Below are positions 4,318 through 5,199 of a DNA stretch of 5,199 nt, piece by piece. The notes beneath the pieces were generated by a model. It was given only the letters and a program-made list of their open reading frames with translations. It did no database searches and had not been told where the DNA came from. The position numbers and the translations under genes were made by a program. Position 1 is the stretch's first letter; each line of letters begins with the position of its first letter. The stretch spans positions 1-5,199 of the forward strand of contig JAJRTI010000153.1 of assembly GCA_024278415.1 (NCBI GenBank). Direction: 5' to 3'. The stretch comes from Planctomycetota bacterium (lineage in GTDB: Bacteria > Planctomycetota > Brocadiia > JAJRTI01).

Positions 4318-5199
4318 TCAGGGCAGCCGTTCGACGCCTTGCCGGGTCACCTTCAATCGCTGCGCGCGGATGGACGAGCCGGGCCCCTCTTCGTAGTACA
4401 CGAACAGCACGGCTCCGTCGCGCAGCATCACCATGCTCGGATACGCGCCGATGGTCGCGTCGATCATCCTGTTCTTGCTCCATGTCTTTCCATCGTCGAG
4501 GCTGTAGTGGAGCGATGTGCAGGGCTGGCGATGCCCGAGCAGAAGAACGCGGTTGGGCGTGTAGAAAAGATAGGGGCAATGGCCTTTGAAGCCGATCTTG
4601 CGCGACTTGGACCAGGCGCGGCCCTTGTCCTTCGATCGGGACACCCACATGCTGTCGCCGCCGTTGGTGCGCATCACGCACAGGATCTCGCCGCTGGGCA
4701 ATTCCCACAGCACGGGCTCGTCGTTGTCAGCGTTGGTCTCATCCACCCACGCCGGCTCGCTCCACGTCTTGCCCTTGTCTGTGGACCGAATCACGGCCGA
4801 CCAATTGCGCAGAGGCCCACGGTACTCCCGGTAGAGCGGCAAGAGCAGCGTGCCGTCGCGCAGTTCGATGATGGGCGAAGAGCAGGCCCAGTACGCGCCG
4901 GCGACCTGAGGGATCTTCGACGGCTCGGTCCACGAGCGGCCGTTGTCGTGCGAGAAGCTGAGCCATACCTCCTTGTAAGGAGTCGTCTTGCCGTCGTGGG
5001 GCGGCCGGAAGCGGCCATAGTAGGTGAACCAGTTGCAGATCAGCGTCCCGTCGCGCAGGCAAACGATGGACGGGTCGCGGTCGTCCCACCGCGTGTCCGC
5101 GACGATCGTGGCCGGACCCCACGTGCGGCCGTCGTCGGTCGAGCGCACAGCGCTGACCCGCGCACCGCGCGGCAGGTTCGTGCGCGGGAACGACACGTG
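4318..5199 (-). CDS. Sialidase/BNR-type Asp-box beta-propeller protein (partial, N-terminus off the right edge)
   Basis: The frame is open at the right edge, where it begins H-V-S; the GTG at 5196 is probably an internal Val, not a start. The visible 293 residues hold five Asp-boxes of the S-x-D-x-G-x-[TSA]-W type: STDDGRTW (20-27), SHDNGRSW (83-90), STDKGKTW (139-146), SKDKGRAW (189-196) and SLDDGKTW (233-240). Between them repeat the blade strands LRDGTLI (48-54), LRDGTLLL (113-120), LPSGEIL (167-173) and LRDGAVLFV (259-267). This is the fold of exo-alpha-sialidases (family GH33) and many related secreted propellers. WDDRDPSI (38-45), R138, R177 and the GAYPS segment (251-255) resemble active-site positions, but without the N-terminal arginine motif I cannot say it cleaves sialic acid. 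Planctomycete-type genomes carry many such proteins of untested activity. A signal peptide cannot be checked. It is separated from the prepilin gene by that gene's own promoter. Confidence 0.9.
   Translation of the reverse strand, partial: HVSFPRTNLPRGARVSAVRSTDDGRTWGPATIVADTRWDDRDPSIVCLRDGTLICNWFTYYGRFRPPHDGKTTPYKEVWLSFSHDNGRSWTEPSKIPQVAGAYWACSSPIIELRDGTLLLPLYREYRGPLRNWSAVIRSTDKGKTWSEPAWVDETNADNDEPVLWELPSGEILCVMRTNGGDSMWVSRSKDKGRAWSKSRKIGFKGHCPYLFYTPNRVLLLGHRQPCTSLHYSLDDGKTWSKNRMIDATIGAYPSMVMLRDGAVLFVYYEEGPGSSIRAQRLKVTRQGVERLP

Noticed and set aside
1..5199. CRISPR array, tRNA, rRNA, insertion sequence or integration site.
   Set aside because: No regularly spaced repeats, no tRNA-like cloverleaf, no transposase frame and no terminal inverted repeats with target duplications were seen on either strand.

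Overview
Every supportable gene in this window lies on the minus strand, so the biological order runs from right to left. The sequence is GC-rich overall, with a visibly more AT-rich stretch around 3200-4300. Two proteins point to a planctomycete-like lineage (PVC superphylum such as Planctomycetes or Lentisphaerae, or an allied phylum such as Hydrogenedentota). One is a prepilin-like protein ending in an exact H-X9-DG motif. The other is a zinc-ribbon protein with a C-terminal membrane anchor. This placement rests on protein style only; there is no rRNA or marker gene here.

Layout from right to left. (1) 5199-4318: the C-terminal part of an Asp-box beta-propeller protein of the sialidase/BNR type, open at the right edge. 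(2) 4317-3821: about 500 bp with no convincing gene. It holds hairpins behind the sialidase, a tandem 8-bp direct repeat, a strong sigma70-type promoter (TTGACA, 17 bp, GATAAT) and a leader of about 218 nt that begins with a 9-bp stem-loop. (3) 3820-3107: the prepilin-like H-X9-DG protein, followed by a 3' untranslated region and a textbook intrinsic terminator at 2950-2917. (4) Directly behind the terminator, a second promoter (TATAAT at 2874-2869) leads a compact unit of four genes. These are a small secreted protein of unknown function (2811-2341), a three-zinc-ribbon membrane-anchored protein (2308-1784), a DprE1-type FAD oxidoreductase (1748-378) and the first 128 residues of a DprE2-type short-chain dehydrogenase (385 to beyond position 1). 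The gaps are 32 and 35 nt, followed by an 8-nt overlap.

DprE1 and DprE2 together epimerise polyprenyl-phospho-ribose to polyprenyl-phospho-arabinose, the arabinofuranosyl donor known best from mycobacterial cell walls. The pair here keeps the diagnostic DprE1 motifs and DprE2 N-terminal features, so the operon probably makes a lipid-linked pentose donor for a surface glycan. The position of the cysteine hit by benzothiazinone drugs in Mycobacterium tuberculosis is a threonine here. The two small upstream genes have no obvious role in that chemistry, and their association with the pair is the most unusual part of the window. Three start sites were moved from the longest open frame on the basis of Shine-Dalgarno sequences (1748 TTG, 2811 ATG, 3820 ATG).
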